Source: Psettodes erumei (Eukaryota; Chordata; Actinopteri; Pleuronectiformes; Psettodidae). Taken from it: 64,000 nt of DNA. How positions within the stretch are numbered: position 1 is the stretch's first letter; each line of letters begins with the position of its first letter. The stretch is from contig JAFBJZ010000411.1 of the NCBI GenBank assembly GCA_016785225.1, forward strand, positions 1,302,001-1,366,000. The letters run 5' to 3'. This document shows, piece after piece, positions 37,108 through 50,745 of this stretch. The position numbers and the translations under genes were made by a program. Under the pieces are notes generated by a model that did no database searches, was not told where the DNA came from, and was given only the letters and a program-made list of their open reading frames with translations.

Positions 37108-38634
37108 ATGCACGTGAAATCCAAGAAAGCTTCAGGGGAATGTTTCATCAGAAGGAGAAAAAAAATCTAATTGATTGAAGACTAAAAATGTTGATGAGCA
37201 GAAACATATGGTGAGGCCACAGGTGACTATTGTCAATGTCAGCCATGTCTAACCCTCGTGGACAGACCTCAGATCATCTTCACAGCAACGTTCTTTCTCC
37301 CTCTACAACGTGACACTGAGGGATGATGGGACGAGAGGAGGGCAGAGACGGAGCAGATGGTATGACAGTCGGACACGGTGAAACGACTTTCCATCTCAGC
37401 CATGTAACTTGTGTCATTTGTCTTGCGGCCTTTCTCTTTTTAGGTCTGTGTCTCTGAGTTTCTCTGTAAAGATGAATCTGTTCCAGTGGAAAATCATTAG
37501 TCTTCAAATAGAACCTCTGAGGCACAGACCCAGTGTCAGTTAGCGAGAACAGCTATTCTATGACAAGAACAATTTCTTTCCTCAAAAAAGGGAACCAAGA
37601 ATAGTTGAAAATCACGTATTAAACTCAAGATTGGGTATAAAACTAGGGCAAGTTTGTTTTTTTTAAGTATGCAGTGCATTATCCCTTTAGCACATGCCTT
37701 TAAAAGGAAAAGATTGTCAAAGGCAAACCTTGATGTTAGCCTTATGACAGACGGTATGAGACAAAAGAAAAGTCATGGGGGGAAGAAATCTGCAGCAAAA
37801 ATATCAAAATGACTGTTTGACAAAAGATTGATCAGGATAAGTAACAAGGACCTACAGTTCATCACTTCACCCGCTATGATAGCTACATTATTTCATGAGT
37901 CAGGATTCAATGCCCGGCAACCTTCAGCGCTAAATTTCAAACCAACCCATGAAAAAAAGGTATTTTTACACTGATTAATTGTCACACCAACATCATCATT
38001 TAGTTGGTCAATATGTGCACCAAATGAAAACCTAAACCCTGATGGATTTAGTGCTGTTCTCGCTCAGCCAAACATACCCACATTGAACTGTAGCACACCA
38101 CACTACCACCTTCACTCCTCCCAAAGACCACATCACCACCTCAGAGAATTGAGTTGTGTTTACACTACAACACACCACCCCACACCCCTTCAGCCCCCAT
38201 CTCGTGTTAGCCGGCCATCCCTGCCTGTTTTACTTGAGGACAGCTTGTTTTTCACTGTATATCCTCCGCCAGCAGCGTGGCTCCGTCTCTTTCTCCAAGC
38301 GGAGATGAAAGCACCAGCATCAGATGTGTATATTTGACTGGGGGGGTGACTACTCTGAGCTGGTCAAGATAAACCAACACTGCCTTCCTCCCTCAGCCCT
38401 CCCTAATCTCTATCCATCCATCCACTTCCAATTTCCTAAAAACCCCCTTCCTCCATCCCCTTCCAGGTCAGTGCATTTTAATGTAATATGGCATATGGAT
38501 GAAAATAAGAAATAAAATCACTGAAAATGTAAAGAAAGATTTTTAAAATCTTCCCCCTTTTCTCTAACTTTTGTTTCATTATCAGAGTATACGTTTTTGA
38601 AAAAACATTTCTTAAAATAAGACTTGTGACTAAC

Positions 38635-38660
38635 TAGGGTTAGGGTTAGGGTTAGGGTTA
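38635..38660 (+). repeat. Interstitial telomeric repeat
   Basis: Four perfect TAGGGT units plus two bases. It is too short to be a chromosome end; probably a repair or fusion scar or chance expansion. Confidence 0.85.
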
Positions 38661-39162
38661 ATGGGTTAATGCCTGTTTTCATTTGTTATAGATTTTATTT
38701 GCCCCTATGGAGTGATGAAGTGGTTTGTTTGACTTTTGACTAAACTAACAATGATACGATGCCCTTTACACAGTGTATTGGGTTTGTATATGTTCAGCGA
38801 TTTCAGGAATGCATCCGAGTGAAATATGGGCAAGGATGGTGGTGGCTGGAGGCCTCAGCAACACTGCTGAGGCAGAGGATGTGACAGGTGGGAGAAATCA
38901 GCTGCTAATGGCTAAAGGTGTTACATGTCATCTGCAGATTATGCAGGAAACAGCAGCGGACAGAAGGGCAGCTGCTGCTGAAGGGGATCTCTACGGAGAT
39001 CATCTCACAGCTGCTGCAGTCACAGAATCACTGAAGATGGTACTGCAGAATGTCTGTGTGCCTTGTACTGTAACTGTGAGAGCTCATAAATCTGAAGAGG
39101 AAGTGGGCACATACGGACGCATGCACACAGCTTCCTACATTTATGACCTACTATGGGCCTTA

Positions 39163-39163
<1 letters not shown>

Positions 39164-39202
<39 letters not shown>

Positions 39203-39413
39203 TTGCCCAGATATCATTATTTGGACACTGCATTGACTTCCATTCACTGTGGACAACCTAACCCAAACCCTAACTCTAAGCATTTGCCTCATTAGGATCA
39301 GGCTTTGGTCCCCATGAGGACAACAAGGTCAATACCAGAAAGGTCCTAAAGAAATAACAAAAATGTGCATGCACACATACACACACACACACACACACAA
39401 TATACACATGTAT

Positions 39414-39499
<86 letters not shown>

Positions 39500-39546
39500 C
39501 TCCTCTGCTGAAGGCTCAGCAGCAAACACACATATGGAAACAGATG

Positions 39547-39604
<58 letters not shown>
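39164..39604. repeat. Cluster of CA, TA and CT/CA microsatellites
   Basis: (CA)n at 39164-39199, (CA)n at 39377-39399, an uninterrupted (TA)38 at 39421-39496, then (CT)n and (CA)n at 39547-39603. The chance Tyr-Ile and Val-Cys frames here are not genes. Confidence 0.95.
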
Positions 39605-39605
<1 letters not shown>

Positions 39606-40389
39606 CATACCACTGAGGTCTGGGTCAAGTGCTGTACATGAAACAAACACTTCAGCTTAGAAGGACAAGCTGATAAGAGCCAAATGAAGCTCAGCCAAAC
39701 TATTTCTGTCATGTGTGAGCATGTGTGTATGTGGGTGGTGCATGTAGATTGATGTTTGTATTATTAAGCAGATACCCGATATACTGTATCTGTTACACAG
39801 TGCTGACACAACCAAGATCATAGCTGAATGTTGAATGGTGGGTTGAATATAAGATGACCCTGATTATAATATCACTTCAGCCCCATTTTTTCATTACACA
39901 TGTTTTTGAATGGAGACTTTATAGATACAGTTTGACATAAATGTCAAAATGCTACAGATACTGATTAATATAAACAAAATCATTTGGCTACACACACAAA
40001 GCTATTATACTTAACCTTGTTAGGGATGTGAATGAGCAAACCAGATTTCATAGCAATCCAAGTACCACAGAACTACAAATGTCAACATGTTGGTTGTGTT
40101 AGAGGAAATGGCAGGGGATCCTCTTCTGAGGACCATGAACATTTGCACTAAAAGAATTCTTTCAGGCCATGCTCTTTAAACTACAGATCCTTTAAAATTT
40201 GTATTTTTCAAATGGTATTTTAAAAATCCACTTTGTTTGAAACCAGCCAAACAATAATACATTTCCAGATTGCTTTGAAAACTAAGAATCTCAAAATAAT
40301 GAGACATAATCGTACCCTGTGTAACTAGAGATCAGTGAAAGACCAACAGGAAGAAAGAGCGTCAGTAACTAAATAGAGAGAAAACTGGA

Positions 40390-40740
40390 GGAGCCTCGGA
40401 CTCAGTGAATCTAAATCAGGGTCCCCCTAATCATGCACCAGACCCATCTCATTGAGAAATTGCACTGTTTGTAATTAATGCTCAATTAAACTTGACATGG
40501 TCGCCCCAAATCCCCTGTAAGGTAACAGATTAGTCTGCACAGCTGGTCCACATTGGCTATGCTGAGGCAGCCACTAGAGTTACCTTGTTAAGGTACATTC
40601 CCTTCCTCAATGATAGTATTTATGAGATTTGTTTCATCCCTCTCGGCCCCCTGATGGACCCACAGAGGGGGGGAGGGGCTTTAAACACACACTGCGGTAA
40701 CTTCACCATTTGATTACACCAGAGTAATCACTGACACTTT
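40390..40740. other. Repeat-free stretch with homeodomain-type words
   Basis: No gene. It contains TAATTAATGCTCAATTAAAC (about 40471) and balanced base composition with no repeat signature, so it may be a conserved non-coding element. This is inference from appearance only. Confidence 0.3.
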
Positions 40741-42108
40741 GTAAGCACACACTCACACACATACAGGAGGAAAAAATCCGGGGAATCCATCTGCAGATGT
40801 ATTCATCTGCGTGTGTATTAACATCTTATTAATAACACATGGCATCTGAGGAGAGAAACTTTAGACTGTGTTCTCTTTTTCTGCCACAGCAATGAAATGC
40901 AGTGACGGTATCTGTGCTGTGATGCCATGAGTCTATGTACAGTGTGTGTATGTGTGTGTTCATCTGATATTTGGTTAACAAAGGCCTTACTTATGGTGAA
41001 CAGGGTTGAATGTGCTGTGTGGCTTTGTCGTCACTATGGCTGTGTTTGCTGTGGCATTAAATGTGCAAATAGAGGGTGTGACACCATTGACTTGTGCTCA
41101 TTTGACCCTGAAGTTGAAAAATATTGTTTGTCCACCTACACTGCATACTGTTGTACATAAAATATTATTTTTTGCATTCTTGATCGCTCATATGCTGGAC
41201 ACATTGAACAGTGGCAGAGTATTGAGTTTTTGCTGACTGCCAGAGTTACCAGAACACTGTGACATCACTGCTGGGTTTGGTTACAGGTGAGAAATACAAA
41301 AGATGCAAAACAAACTTTACATTTTCAACCAGAGAGGGCAGCAAAATACTGCTTTTCAGACACCGGATTAATCTTAATTTGAACTCAAAATGCAAAAATT
41401 AGCCATCACATTTTTATAGTTTTTAACTTCAGACAAGAGCTGCAATGCATTTTAAGTCAAATCTTAAAACATTAAACTAAATCAGTTTTTAATTAATAAA
41501 ATGATGTACATCTTTGTTCTAGAAGACCAAACTGACCATCTATAAAGCACTGATACATTTGTCAACACCTGTAAAAAATATATCAGGCATCAACTTCTTT
41601 AACATATGGCTTGAATAACATTCTAAAAGTTAGGTTAGGTTAGGTTAGGTGAGGTCCTTCTTTTCCTTCACCTTGATCTGTCCCTCACTCAGGATCGACC
41701 TGTCCTCTGAGGACATTCCATTGAGTAGTTTTATATGCATACCTGTGTGTGTTGTGTTTGTCGAGGGGCTCTTGGGTGTTGTTGACTCTTGGTGAATGGT
41801 TACCACTTGGCAGTTGCGTTACTACAGGAAGTGCAGCAGCCCGATCCCAAAGCTGTGTGCTTATCGGAAGGAAAATCATCATGACAAACACCTCGGCTGT
41901 CAATGCAGGTGTGGGATCTGTGGTGATCGTTACTGACTTGCTTTGATTGTGTCAGAGGTGGCGCAATGCTAGTTATTGATCAATTTAATGACATACGTGT
42001 CAAGGAAGGGGGTCTTTAATTATTGCTCAGTCATGAAAAGTGTGTTTCTAATTCAAAGTTCTTTGTATCAATGTCTTTGTTAATATTTGATGGAGAGTAA
42101 CAGCAAAA

Positions 42109-42143
<35 letters not shown>

Positions 42144-44419
42144 TTCCTCTTGGCAGATGATGATGTTGTCTATCATCACAGTGCAGTGTGGAACCTGCTC
42201 TTGTGTTTGGATGTGATGAGGTTCTGTGTCTTTGCTTGTCATGAGGGATACAACAAACCCTGCGTTTCCTAAACCAACAATCCCACGGTCATCCTGCAGA
42301 GATGACTGAGGCTAAACTGGACTCAGCTACACTCTGCTAAAAAAGACAACCTGCAGTAACTGTCACTCACATAGGAAGTTTGCGTATATGTGTGTGTGTG
42401 TGTGTGTGTGTATGAGGTGACTGCAGTTTCAACAACTAATTTGAATATCATTCAGTGTAATACTATCTGTAAATTGTCAATTTAATAGTTTACAATTATG
42501 TCTCTATGTTTACATTAATATGATTTGCAAGGAGAAATACATTAAGACAGATTCATTATGCCACCTGATTTGTGTTTGTTTCTGTTTGTGTTTTTTTGTA
42601 AATCAACATAATGCGGAAGCATTTTCAATCAACAGAATTTCATAAATGTTTACTGTAACCATATACCAAAAAGGGTTTTTTTTTTCCTGTTTTTCAGGTT
42701 ATTCTTCTGTTATTTTAGGATGATGACTGTTTGACCCTAAATGAATAGGTCATTTAGTCGAAATCTCTGATGGCAGCGTTTATGTTGTCTCAATATTTTG
42801 CCCATGTGTCACGACCTTTACAGGAAGGTTAGTGGTGAAAGTCAGGTCAGAGGAGGCTGTCTGTCAGTTGGCCTGCCACTTTTCCGCCCATATCCTCCCC
42901 AAGGTGTTAAAATGAAACTGACATGGGTGACATGTTAGGATGTCATGTGTGGCGTCAGGGGGAGACACTGCTCCGGGGCGTCCAGCTGCTACGCTGTCTG
43001 AAAACTTAAACACAGGAGCTAGAGTTGTGTGTCATTGTTCTAGAGTGACAGAGGAGATGTTGTAATGTGTATGTATGTGTGCAATAGTCCATATTGTGCG
43101 ATAGCTTAAAACATGTTAGCATTTTTTTAATGAGTATTTACAGCCCTGAGGCTACCGTGTCAAACTTACAGCTCTGATCTGATCTGATCTGATCTGTGTG
43201 CTTAATGGTCTGTTTACTGTCTTGGAGATCATGTCACTGACTACTGACGACTAATGTTTTCCTGATAGCAATTAATGGATTAATTGATGGACTGTTAACA
43301 GGTTTAAAGGCCATTTGTGGCTCTTTAATCACCAGAAAAGATTGATTTGTGAAAATTTTTTTTTGCCAATTCCTCAGTTTTAAGATTTTCCACTTCTTGA
43401 CAGTTTATAGGCATGAACATAATACAAAGACAAGAATATCTTCCTTTGAAAAAGAAAGTTAGTCTACAGCCTTCATTTTTGCCTTAGGAACAAATTCAGT
43501 TTAATCTACAAATTACTATTCAAGGTCATTTACAAAAATATAATTTGATCCAATATGTTGAGCCCTGAGTTTTAAATAGTATGTAACAAGACAAGCTTCC
43601 AGATTCAAATTAATAAAAGCTGCAGAAGTCACAAGCAGCTCTGAACAGCAGCAGGAGGCAAAATCTTGAGCTCGTACCCCGAACTGCACACAAAAGCTTA
43701 CAATTACCAGCCAGCCACTTTGTAATATTAAAAAAAATGCTCAGTCACACTCTAGGACTCAGCCTCAATGTCTTTCCTAAATTTTCTTTCAGTAGGAGTG
43801 ACACCAAGGCCACAAAAGTCAATTTATAAATAGGACCAAAATACAAAACCGTCTTTTAATTTTGGCAGAGGAAAATAATATGTCTTCATCAGTTTTTAAT
43901 TTTGCAATTTAAGCCCAGATTTGTTTTAAAAAGTAGAAGATGGAACCAGTTTTCCCAACACAGCCTGCGTCATCGAACATTTTAAGCTGCTGCATTGTAA
44001 TGAATCATCATGAGCTGAAGACAAGCTGGTAGGTGTTGTGTAATGCAGTGTCTTCCAACTGTTGTCACTGTCTGAGCGGACAAGTTTGTGAATTTCTGTT
44101 ATCCAGAGTCTTAGTGAGGGTGGGATTGTTGTCCTTATCTGATCTGTATGTTAACATGGCGGAAGCACTTCACTGACAGCGGCTGCTTGTGTAAACTCGG
44201 CATGGGGTGCATCGAACGAGAGGAAGCGTCAACTCATGTTCAGAGAAGGCCTAAAAGTATTTTCAATTCATGCTAAAAAAGGTTTTAAATGAGTTGCTGA
44301 CACCTTAGTTTGCCACAGAGAGGACAGATTTCGAAGACTGTGATGTGAAGATGAAGAGTACAACTCGATTTTGTTATTGTCAGTGTGGAAAGCCTTTTGC
44401 AAACTCACAGAGGCAAAGC
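40741..44419. other. Gene-poor flank, middle part
   Basis: No gene is supported. GTTAG units lie near 41629-41650, GT arrays at 42112-42141 and 42389-42411, and a short TGATC array at 43174-43197. The rest is unremarkable AT-rich DNA. Confidence 0.5.
43174..43197. repeat. TGATC pentanucleotide array
   Basis: About four and a half tandem units of TGATC. Confidence 0.9.
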
Positions 44420-44755
44420 TGAAACAATTACTTGTTTAACTTATTATTCAATCCACAGAAAAATCTATCAAATGTATTTGCATAACTGATTCATTGTTAT
44501 GTAACTTTTAAAACAAAAATAGCTCCAAAAAATCAATTATTTGATTCATTCATTAAAAATATTCTTGGTTTTCTTAGTCTTCTGTAATTATAAACTGAAT
44601 ATCTTTGGTCCTGTTTGGTGGTCGGACAAAACCAGGGAATATTAGATGTCGCCTGAGAGCTTGGGAGCCAGACCAAATGATTAATCAATTGATTGAGATC
44701 ATAATCAGTAGATTAATCCATGATGAAAATAACTATTAATTGCAGGCCTAGACTG
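44420..44755 (+). repeat. GGGCTGCAACTAA-type teleost repeat, fuller copy
   Basis: Left: GCTGAAACAATTACTTGTTT. Then a TCAATTATTTGATTCATTCA block, CTGTAATTATAAACTGAATA, and a right end CAGTAGATTAATCCATGATG followed by ATTGCAGGCCTAG. The ends are imperfect inverted repeats (CTGAAACAATTA against TAATTGCAGG), as in a non-autonomous DNA element. Confidence 0.65.
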
Positions 44756-45898
44756 AAATTCAAAAGAAAAGGAGAAAAAAAAAGAGCTAATATTTATTGG
44801 CTGACTCCTACTATAGTTCCAGTAAAACAAACATGTCCGAGCCTGAGCATGCAGAGACTGCTAAGTAAATGAGGACTTCTAAACATCTTGCTAAACTGAG
44901 CTGTCTGTGTGTTTTGCAAATCCTCTTTATTCTTTGTTTCAGATGAGGATTGCATCATAGGACAATCTCAGTGCTCAGACCATAACTGGAAAGCACCTAA
45001 AAAATTACAGCTTAGTGTAAATTTGTGTCTTCAACTTCACTGATCGCTAAACAATTTAGAATGGTCGCTCAGTTTGTAGGAAACAAAGGATCAGAGAGTT
45101 TTAACTTTGTCGTTGCTCAGATCCAAATTTCTCAGGCAGACACCCCATTGGTTGAGCTTTATCCCTCCGCTGAGATCCTTCAGGTGGCATTTGCTCCACA
45201 AACAGTTAAATGTACTCTCTGATCCTGTGTAAATGTAGCCTAAAACAGCACAGTCAGCTTGTACACGTCTGTGCATGATTTCAGAGCTTTGAGAGATAGA
45301 GCATCCATTAATGAAATGTCCCATAATCAACAAGTGTTGTTATATTGAGTGCTATCAAAATAATATTCATCATTATATCATTGTGTAATCTGTAAATAAA
45401 TTGGAAATGGTCATATCCATTATTCTTTATTCCATTATTCCAAAGCTATTAATTGGGTTTTCCTGGTTTAGTTTGTTCTGTGTATTTGACAATATATGAA
45501 AAAGAAAATTAAATCATACACAATTATAAAGATGTCAAGGACGAATAAATAAATAAATAAATTCTTAAATCACATTAGAAATGTATGTATTTGTTTTATT
45601 TAATTTTCTCCATATATCTGCATTGGAAAAAATATTAAAAATGGGACTTTGGGCAAAACACACAGCCACTGCAACAAGCATAATAGTAATTTTTCTTTAC
45701 ATCTGGATTTGCCTCCATGACACAAGTGAGGGCTTCCCTTCAGGAGGAGGAGGAGGAGGGTGTGAAGGCTGGCCTCCTCCCTCCTCATCCCTCGTTAGTT
45801 AGGAATTTGTTTACCCTCCGTCTAGAGCCGTGACCTGTAATGGACCACGAAGCCCTCTGGTCAACATGGGATTACCCAAGAGCCTCTCCTCAGGGCGA

Positions 45899-46008
45899 GG
45901 ACCCTCACACATAGGCACACACGCACACACGCACGCAGGCACACAGACACACACGCACGCAGGCACACAGACACACACACACACACACACACGGACGGAC
46001 GCACGCAT

Positions 46009-46100
<92 letters not shown>
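45899..46100. repeat. Long CA array with GCACGCAGGCACACAGACA units
   Basis: The first part holds two copies of a unit containing CACGCACGCAGGCACACAGA. After some GGACGGACG there is an uninterrupted (CA)n of more than 40 units (46010-46100). It produces chance Cys-Val frames on both strands. Confidence 0.95.
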
Positions 46101-46102
<2 letters not shown>

Positions 46103-46142
46103 CACACTGGGCGATAGCCCGCCTAAGCTGCACTGATAACAA

Positions 46143-46182
46143 CCATTACTAATGGCAATTAGCCCATTAGATCCTTGTTAAT
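46143..46182. promoter_or_regulatory. Cluster of homeodomain-type sites
   Basis: It opens with the perfect palindrome CCATTACTAATGG (46143-46155). ATTA/TAAT cores are at 46145, 46150, 46158, 46166 and 46179. Five cores in 38 bases of otherwise unremarkable composition suggest an enhancer. Binding is inferred. Confidence 0.35.
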
Positions 46183-49100
46183 GCCCAATGACTTGGAGAT
46201 AGTTTGGGTGAATGAATCTGGGAGGATTTGGTCTACGTGGCCTATCTCACTTTACCTCTTTGTCCTCTCTGTCTCTATGGAGGAGATATGAATCCGTGTT
46301 CAAACAGCAGCAGATGACCATTTCCTCATTGTTTGCCTGCAGTGATGTGGTTTTAGGAAGTTGGTCGATGAGTGCTTTGAAATTTATGACATGCAAGAAT
46401 TTAGATATGAGCAGGTCACGTGCAGAAAGAGGGGCTGACTGTGTGTTTGACTTTGAATGTAAATTGAAGCAGTGGTGCCTTGAGCAGTTAAAAGCCAGGT
46501 GCAGAAGTGGATAAATTCAGTATTAAACTGGGATTAGGGTTAATTAGTAATTAGCAGAAACAGACTCCTGATTTATAGTGGATGCAACCACAGAATTAAA
46601 TAATTAGTGAGAAATAAATCAACTCAGCAGCACTGTAGCAGTTGGTGACAGCCACTTGCCAACTCCTAATGCCAATTTCCATCTTTAACAATTACCATTT
46701 AGACATCAGAATACACAAACACTGAGCACACTGCTGAACACCAGGAGCCAGACTAGTTGAGTATCTAACCTAAGTACCTAAAGCTTAAGTGGTGATCTTT
46801 AAATTTTGTTGCCGTGTGCAGAGTCTCTCCACCTCGGGCTCCATTAGAGGACTTTGTGTTAATCCTGCATGGTTTCTGCTGTCCACCCCCGTCCCCCCAC
46901 CCCCAACCACAGGTCTCTGTGTGGGAGATAGGACGGCCCAGGGATGGTATGAAGGCTTGGAGGAAAGCCCAATCTTTACTTAAAAAAACTCACCGGCCTT
47001 CTTTTTTCCTTTCTTTGCATCCCTCCTGTGTGCAAAGACAACACACACATACCTGTTTGATGAATGGGAGTTTCTGCCCAGTTTACTCTGCAATGAAAAC
47101 GCCTTGAAGTGAGTCTGCAAGCAGAACACAAAATAAAAAGAAATTAATGAAGAAATAAAAGAAAAAAACTGCAGACGTGCAAACGGTGATGGTCCAAAAA
47201 TGTTCAAAAACATTAATTGCCCCTTTAATGCAAACAATGCAAATCCAGTTTCAGGGCTTTTTGAAGTTTCAGCTCTTAAAATGTCTTCGTATACCTATTT
47301 TTGTATAAAGCAGTATTGTTGGCAGAGAAATACCTTTGTGTTTCATTCACCCAATTTCAGCAATGTGTCTTTCGCCTGAAGGATAACTGAGTCGGCGTCT
47401 CTGCTCCTCCTTGGTCATAAGCATAACAGTACACCTCTGGATAAGGTTGCTAATAGCATACTGGTCAGGCCCAAATTGAGAGCTATAAACTTAATTAATT
47501 CATCCAATACATTATGTTAACCCAAAACAAATCACTGAAGACCACTTTCTTGCTGCTAAAGCTTACTGGATTTTTAAATGTGTATGTGTCCTATAAGTTA
47601 CAATATTTGAGTAAATGTAGTTAATAACTCTCCACTGTAGAAAGCCTGATATATTAGGTGATTGTCTCTAAAGCCACTTCGATCACTGACTGGATCTGAG
47701 CAACTCAAATGTGTCATGTTACAGATTGCGTGGGAACATGCATTATGAAACAAGCAGTACACAATAGTAAAGAGGTGTATCACAGTGTAGTCTGGTTTCA
47801 ACTTTGTGACCCAAGACAGTGTAACTACAGGTATAATAAGGAGGGGGGTTGAAAGCATCGCTGTGACAGAGAGGAACAGATGAATTATGGGACGTTTGCA
47901 TCAAGATGGGTGGTACGCTTGCACAAAGTCAACTTCGAGGTAAGGGAGTTTCCCCTTAAACTGTGGCCCATTGGAAAAAACAAGTCAGGTCCAAAACAAA
48001 GAAAAAAACAGCGCAGATGAATAGGTGGCCTACATGTCCCTGTTCGGCAGGGCGAGGAGTGGCGAGTGAAACACTAGAGAAAAATGTTGTCTGACTTTTT
48101 CTACCATGGATTAAGTTTTGTGCCAAGTGGCGGGGTGTATCACGTGAAACCAGTCAAGCTTTTGTCCAAAAAAAAGGTTCCAAAATGAGTATAGAGCTAA
48201 ATGTTTATATGTTAAGTGGCTAACATATAGAGAGGTGTAGAGGTGTTGAAGGTAGAAATTGACCAAGGTAAATGACGATGCAACAGCTCTGCACGTATAG
48301 CCTCTTGTAGCAAAAGATTTTGGGGGAAATGGTATCACATAATGAACTGTTGCCTGGTGGCCTTGCCATTCAGCCATTTACAACACTTAAAGTCATGATC
48401 AACTCTCTTGTGTTCACTCTCCTGAGATGAAAGTGCAGAGGAGGGAAAAATGGCTTTCAAACAAAGCCTGCAGTTTCTGAAAGCAGCCATGGATGCTGCT
48501 TTATTTATTGAAGGACTCGGCTGTTGTCAAAAAGACAGATAGTAGCTCTTTGACAACATGATTCTGCGTAATGACCCTCATTATTTATTTGGTTGCTACC
48601 ATGACTACAGTTGGAGAGGCTTGATGTATGGGGTTTCTCAGCACTCTTGGTGTTTGACCTAGTGATCCGCGCTGTATGGGAATCCAGGCATGAAACAGGC
48701 TGAGACAACAACAGCCAAAGCGGAGCTCTGTGTGACACGTTGAGGTACTTTTAATCGGGAGAATATTGACAGGAGGAGGAAGAGAGAGAGAAAAAAGATT
48801 GCCTTGAATTTACCTCACTGTTTTTCACATGCTGTATAAACTGAAGAAAATGTCCAAGTAACACAGGAAAAACAAATTGATAAAAAAAAAAAAAAACAGA
48901 GCTGCTTTCTGTGTTTCTGTGAAGGTCTGATATTTTGAGATGTTGTTTCAGGCAAAAAAAAACATTTGACTTGTAGTGTCAGTTCTCTCTGATCTCACGG
49001 CTGCTAAGTTCTGGTTGGAAGCCAAAAACTGACAAATCATATTCTTCTCTACATTTCAAGCATAAAGGTATGGAGATGAACATGCGGCAACTCTTCAAAG

Positions 49101-49566
49101 AGAGCTTTTTAACACTGCTGATCTAAATTTAACCCAGTGCAGCTTGATATGAATCTGAATGCACAGATCCTCAAAGCTCCTCAAAAATACAATAACAGCC
49201 TAATTTCTTGGTCTCACTGCACGCATTCAGCGGGAATGTGTTTAAACAGACACAACAGCAGAACTTTAAGTTTAACTCCTGGAATCACTGACATTGCATG
49301 CACCCGCTAGAAGAGAGTTCAAAGGTCAAAGCCCCAGTGCCCTGGTCTGAGCCTGAGTTGTAATATCTTTGTGCAGGTATGTTGCTGTCTATGCTGATGT
49401 GATGTGCTGTGCTGTGGTGCTCCATCACTGCACTGTGAGGCAGGGATGTTCATTTGACCAGAAAACTCTGGTCTGAAGCAGAGCACGCTTTGATGTGAGC
49501 CTAATATGGCTTGTAAAAAGGGGGATCCTGCACTTTGAAGTGTTGCATGATGCTGTCCAGACACAA

Positions 49567-49567
<1 letters not shown>

Positions 49568-49614
<47 letters not shown>
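49568..49614. repeat. GT microsatellite
   Basis: About 22 GT units. Confidence 0.95.
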
Positions 49615-49618
<4 letters not shown>

Positions 49619-50689
49619 CTTGGGCTGTACTAGGTCTGTGTCTGTAATCCCAGAGTTATAAAAAGTGATGTAAACACAGAGAGGTCTGCAGAGAGGGGGG
49701 GGCTGGCTTGCAGTAAAATACAGTATGTAGCTATCATAGAGCAGGACATTATTTGTGTAGAGCAGCTTTTTATTTTTTGGTGTTTTTGTGAATCAGTATT
49801 TTCTACAATTACTACTTAAAAAATGGGGAGATAATGAGTATATAAACTAATGGCATAAGCCGTGTATGATGTGCTCTATTGCACCTATCATCTAGCAACT
49901 TTCTATCAAAAAATGTCAACTTGTCTCAAAAAATATCATTAATCATATATAAATTATATACTTATATGCCATAACAGCAGTAAGGAAGGTCAAAGAGCTT
50001 TGGATGATATAATTTTGTAAATGACACATGATATATTCTACACATCTAAACATTAACTTCTAAAAAAGGTCTTAGTCTCTACAGAATGAATGTGTGTTAA
50101 ATACACCAGGGGTTCCTTTCACTGTGTAATCAGTTCAAACAAAGATAAAGAGAGGTTACGACAGACATAAAATCCCCATAGACCTTTAGATAACACATTA
50201 GAATGGGAGTAACATGGCCTCTGCTCTGTTTCTTCAAACCTTGTTGGGTTATAGCTACTATATAAAAAAGAGTTTGGACGTGAACAGTATATCTTGCTGT
50301 ATGATGATTGTTCCTTGCAGTTTAGAAATTAAACAGAAGATAAAAATACTTGAGCTCACAAATGTATTAAGTAACTCAACATGAGGAAAAAGAAAGTAAA
50401 AACAAAACTTTTAGGCAGATTGCAGTCAGGACACGGGAGTTAGTGTGTGGTGCATAGAAGCTGGGGGCTGGAGTGTGTAGATCATGGTGTTAGTGAGGAG
50501 GAGGTCAGGGCCAGTGCATCTAACTCTTCTACTGATTGTTATGAAGGGCCATGTGTCAGCATCCATCCGACCACTTTATAACTCTTGGCCGTTCCCTGCG
50601 CCTCTCCTGCAAAAGGCCCTAATGCATTCTCTTTGACCCCGCTGGTGTAAATCAAATATCTGGCCTCAGATCTCAAGCTGCACAGTGAT

Positions 50690-50745
50690 GTGTGTGTGTG
50701 TGTGTGTGTGTGTTTGTGAGACAGAGTGAGAGAGAGAGAGAGAGA
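50690..50745. repeat. GT/GA compound microsatellite
   Basis: (GT)n followed by (GA)n. Confidence 0.95.

Noticed and set aside
38773..39261. 162-codon open frame
   Set aside because: It has no domain words and runs through a CA microsatellite giving a Thr-His run. Chance.
39329..39603. Tyr-Ile and Val-Cys frames
   Set aside because: Translations of TA and CA arrays.
45811..46142. Val-Cys and Thr-His frames on both strands
   Set aside because: Translations of a CA array.
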